Made by a program: the position numbers and the translations under genes. This document shows, one piece after another, positions 62,238 to 64,000 of a stretch of DNA of 64,000 bases. The notes beneath the pieces are model-generated. The model was not told where the DNA came from, ran no database searches, and saw only the letters and a program-made list of their open reading frames with translations. Source of the DNA: Bacteroidales bacterium. GTDB taxonomy: Bacteria; Bacteroidota; Bacteroidia; Bacteroidales; Bacteroidaceae. Position 1 is the first letter of the stretch. Each line of letters begins with the position of its first letter. Location of the stretch: positions 93,782 through 157,781 of the forward strand of contig SUXS01000006.1 of the NCBI GenBank assembly GCA_015060865.1, in the 5' to 3' direction.

Positions 62238-63683
62238 TTAATCGCGACGGAAAATGTCGCGGGTATATACCTTATCCTGCACGTCATCCAGTACTGCATC
62301 GTAGCGGTTGGCGATGATGGCTTGTGACTGCGCCTTGAACTCATCGAGCTTGTTCACTACTCGACTGCCAAAGAAGGTGGTACCATCTTTCAATGTAGGC
62401 TCGTAGATGATAACTTCGGCACCTTTGGCCTTGATACGCTTCATCACGCCCTGAATGGAACTTTGGCGGAAATTGTCGCTGTTGCTCTTCATCGTCAATC
62501 TGTATACTCCCACTACCACCTGCTTCTCCTTTGCAGCATCGTAGCAGCTGTTTGCCTCATAGGCACCAGCCATCTCCAACACACGGTCGGCAATGAAGTC
62601 CTTACGGGTACGGTTGCTCTCCACGATGGCTGTCATCATATTCTGAGGCACGTCCTGATAGTTGGCAAGCAATTGCTTGGTATCCTTAGGTAGGCAATAC
62701 CCTCCGTAGCCGAACGAGGGGTTATTATAATGGTCACCAATACGTGGATCGAGACCAATACCACGGATGATGGCGGCAGAGTCAAGTCCTTTGACCTCAG
62801 CGTAGGTATCCAACTCATTGAAGTAGCTGACACGAAGGGCCAAGTAGGTGTTGGCAAAGAGCTTTACGGCCTCAGCTTCCTTAAGTCCCATGAAGAGCAA
62901 AGGAATACCCTTTGTGTTGTCAACGGTCAACGGACAACGGTCAACAGTCTTTCCCTTCGGATTTGTAACAATACCCCCTCCGCTACAATCAGTATCACTA
63001 CTCTCCGCTCGTCCCCCTAATCTAGAGGGACAGTCTTCTCCATTACCGATGGCACCTTGGACAAGGAGGTGGGCAAAGGTGTGGGCAGCCTCTTCGAGGT
63101 GGTTGCCTGCAATCTGCTTAATGGCATAGTTTTCCTCATCAAACTGCTCTATCATCTTGGGGAAGCCCACGATGATGCGTGAGGGATAGAGGTTGTCGTA
63201 GAGTGCCTTGCTCTCACGCAAGAATTCGGGAGAGAACAACAAGCGGAGCTTGCGGGTGGTGTCGTAACCACGCTCCTTGAACAGACGGGCATACTTCACA
63301 TACAAGCTACGGCAATAACCCACAGGAATAGTACTCTTGATAACCATCGTAGCCTCGGAGCCACAGTCGAGCACTGTGTCTATAACACTCTCTACGGCAG
63401 AGGTGTCGAAGAAGTTCTTCTGACTATCGTAGTTCGTGGGGGCTGCGATGATGACAAAATCGGCATCCTTGTAGGCAGCCTCGGCATCGAGAGTAGCTAC
63501 AAGGTTGAGCTGCTTCTCGGCGAAATATTTCTCAATATACTCGTCTTGGATAGGTGACACTCGGCGATTGATCATATCCACCTTTTCGGGGATGATGTCT
63601 ACAGCCATTACTTCATTATGCTGTGCTAACAAGGTGGCCATACTAAGACCAACATAGCCTGTTCCTGCTACGGCGATTTTCAT
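62238..63683 (-). CDS. ugd: UDP-glucose 6-dehydrogenase with a repeat-derived insertion
   Basis: The enzyme oxidises UDP-glucose to UDP-glucuronate with NAD. The NAD loop is GTGYVGLS (residues 7-14) and the catalytic cysteine lies in [14 protein letters not shown] (C330). At 481 residues it is about 45 longer than its relatives. The surplus lies at about residues 213-259, between LLVQGAI and IPLLFMGL, and includes [18 protein letters not shown] and [12 protein letters not shown], encoded by intergenic-type repeats (62907-63047). The frame stays open on both sides. It heads the uronate gene group. Confidence 0.9.
   Translation of the reverse strand: MKIAVAGTGYVGLSMATLLAQHNEVMAVDIIPEKVDMINRRVSPIQDEYIEKYFAEKQLNLVATLDAEAAYKDADFVIIAAPTNYDSQKNFFDTSAVESVIDTVLDCGSEATMVIKSTIPVGYCRSLYVKYARLFKERGYDTTRKLRLLFSPEFLRESKALYDNLYPSRIIVGFPKMIEQFDEENYAIKQIAGNHLEEAAHTFAHLLVQGAIGNGEDCPSRLGGRAESSDTDCSGGGIVTNPKGKTVDRCPLTVDNTKGIPLLFMGLKEAEAVKLFANTYLALRVSYFNELDTYAEVKGLDSAAIIRGIGLDPRIGDHYNNPSFGYGGYCLPKDTKQLLANYQDVPQNMMTAIVESNRTRKDFIADRVLEMAGAYEANSCYDAAKEKQVVVGVYRLTMKSNSDNFRQSSIQGVMKRIKAKGAEVIIYEPTLKDGTTFFGSRVVNKLDEFKAQSQAIIANRYDAVLDDVQDKVYTRDIFRRD
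62907..63047. repeat. Repeat-derived insertion within ugd
   Basis: The segment includes the heptamer array TTGTCAA-CGGTCAA-CGGACAA-type at 62917-62945 and a CCCCCT / AGAGGG-rich part. It is translated as about 47 extra residues. Confidence 0.75.
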
Positions 63684-64000
63684 ATTACTATAGATTTGTT
63701 ATTTGCGAAATAGGCAGCGGAGCTGCAGGGTAAGGGACGAAGGTCGAATTACGAAGGTCGAAGTCTCACCTTTTACAACCTTGTACTTTTTTCATTACAT
63801 GCATGTACTGGATTTGGTACAAGCATGTAACTCTTTCATTGCCTATATACCATTATATAAAATCTGTTTTACCGTGTAGTTTCCTGATTTAGGTTGTCAG
63901 TTTAGAGGTTAATCCCTATAACAGGTTTACACGATTTGGTCTTATTCCTATACTAGGTTGACTGGTTAGTTTTTTAATCCTATAAATACTTTACAATCGA
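63684..64000. other. Upstream region of ugd
   Basis: No gene is seen to the window end. It holds a heptamer array (63738-63765, CGAAGGT type) and a long hairpin. I find no TAnnTTTG match on the minus strand that would serve ugd, so the group may be transcribed from beyond the window. Confidence 0.5.
63795..63830. repeat. Hairpin upstream of ugd
   Basis: Arms of 14 bases (TTACATGCATGTAC 63795-63808, GTACAAGCATGTAA 63817-63830) pair with one mismatch around an 8-base loop. The core TACATGCATGTAC also occurs at 14458-14470. Confidence 0.6.

Overview
The window is a stretch of Bacteroidota chromosome, most likely Bacteroidales of the Prevotella/Segatella kind. This rests on the gene content (M6 protease with a C-terminal sorting-like tail, LptC/PpiD envelope operon, pta-ackA, NQLKAG-type flippase, TupA-like and CapA capsule genes), on repeated TTTG-(about 19-20)-TAnnTTTG promoters of the Bacteroidota type, and on the lack of Shine-Dalgarno boxes before most starts. 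No tRNA, rRNA or CRISPR array was seen.

Layout. 1-8 kb: A-type flavoprotein, small membrane protein, pyrH, a large secreted M6 metalloprotease with a small lipoprotein, and hflX. 8-10.2 kb: an accessory patch with a solitary MNT nucleotidyltransferase and an MNT-HEPN pair lying between two near-identical direct repeats. 10.2-13.4 kb: a three-gene envelope operon of unknown function (two lipoproteins, one membrane-anchored protein). 13.4-14.7 kb: non-coding, with a MITE-like element and palindromes. 14.7-24.3 kb: class I fumarase, trpS, then coaX, an outer-membrane protein, a TPR protein, lptC and ppiD. 24.6-30.3 kb: a tripartite RND efflux operon (outer-membrane factor, pump, fusion protein) on the minus strand. 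30.6-35.5 kb: pta-ackA, a BASS transporter and an acyltransferase. 35.5-45.7 kb: xseA-xseB, an EamA transporter, truA, rsmE, a bifunctional nuclease and a nucleoside transporter on the minus strand; recJ and recQ on the plus strand.

45.8-64 kb is a minus-strand surface-polysaccharide region. The part from wzx (about 58 kb) down to 45.8 kb holds a flippase, an acyltransferase, an Fe-S F420-hydrogenase-beta-like protein, a pyruvyltransferase-family protein, an EpsG-like polymerase, four glycosyltransferase-type genes, CapA and a TupA-like ATP-grasp protein. The part from 59 to 63.7 kb makes uronate precursors: UDP-glucose dehydrogenase, UDP-glucuronate 4-epimerase, a galacturonokinase-like GHMP kinase and a sugar nucleotidyltransferase. 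Together these suggest a galacturonate/glucuronate-containing capsule, perhaps amidated with amino acids. The junction between the two parts (58.0-58.95 kb) carries scars: a frameshifted Abi/HEPN gene and the 5' remnant of a different flippase gene.

A second theme is short-period repeats (7 bp, one family 8 bp) in many unrelated sequences. They sit right at gene ends, supply the stop codons of truA, rsmE, the bifunctional nuclease gene and the Abi gene, form hairpins in leaders, and appear in frame inside the outer-membrane factor, the nucleotidyltransferase and Ugd.
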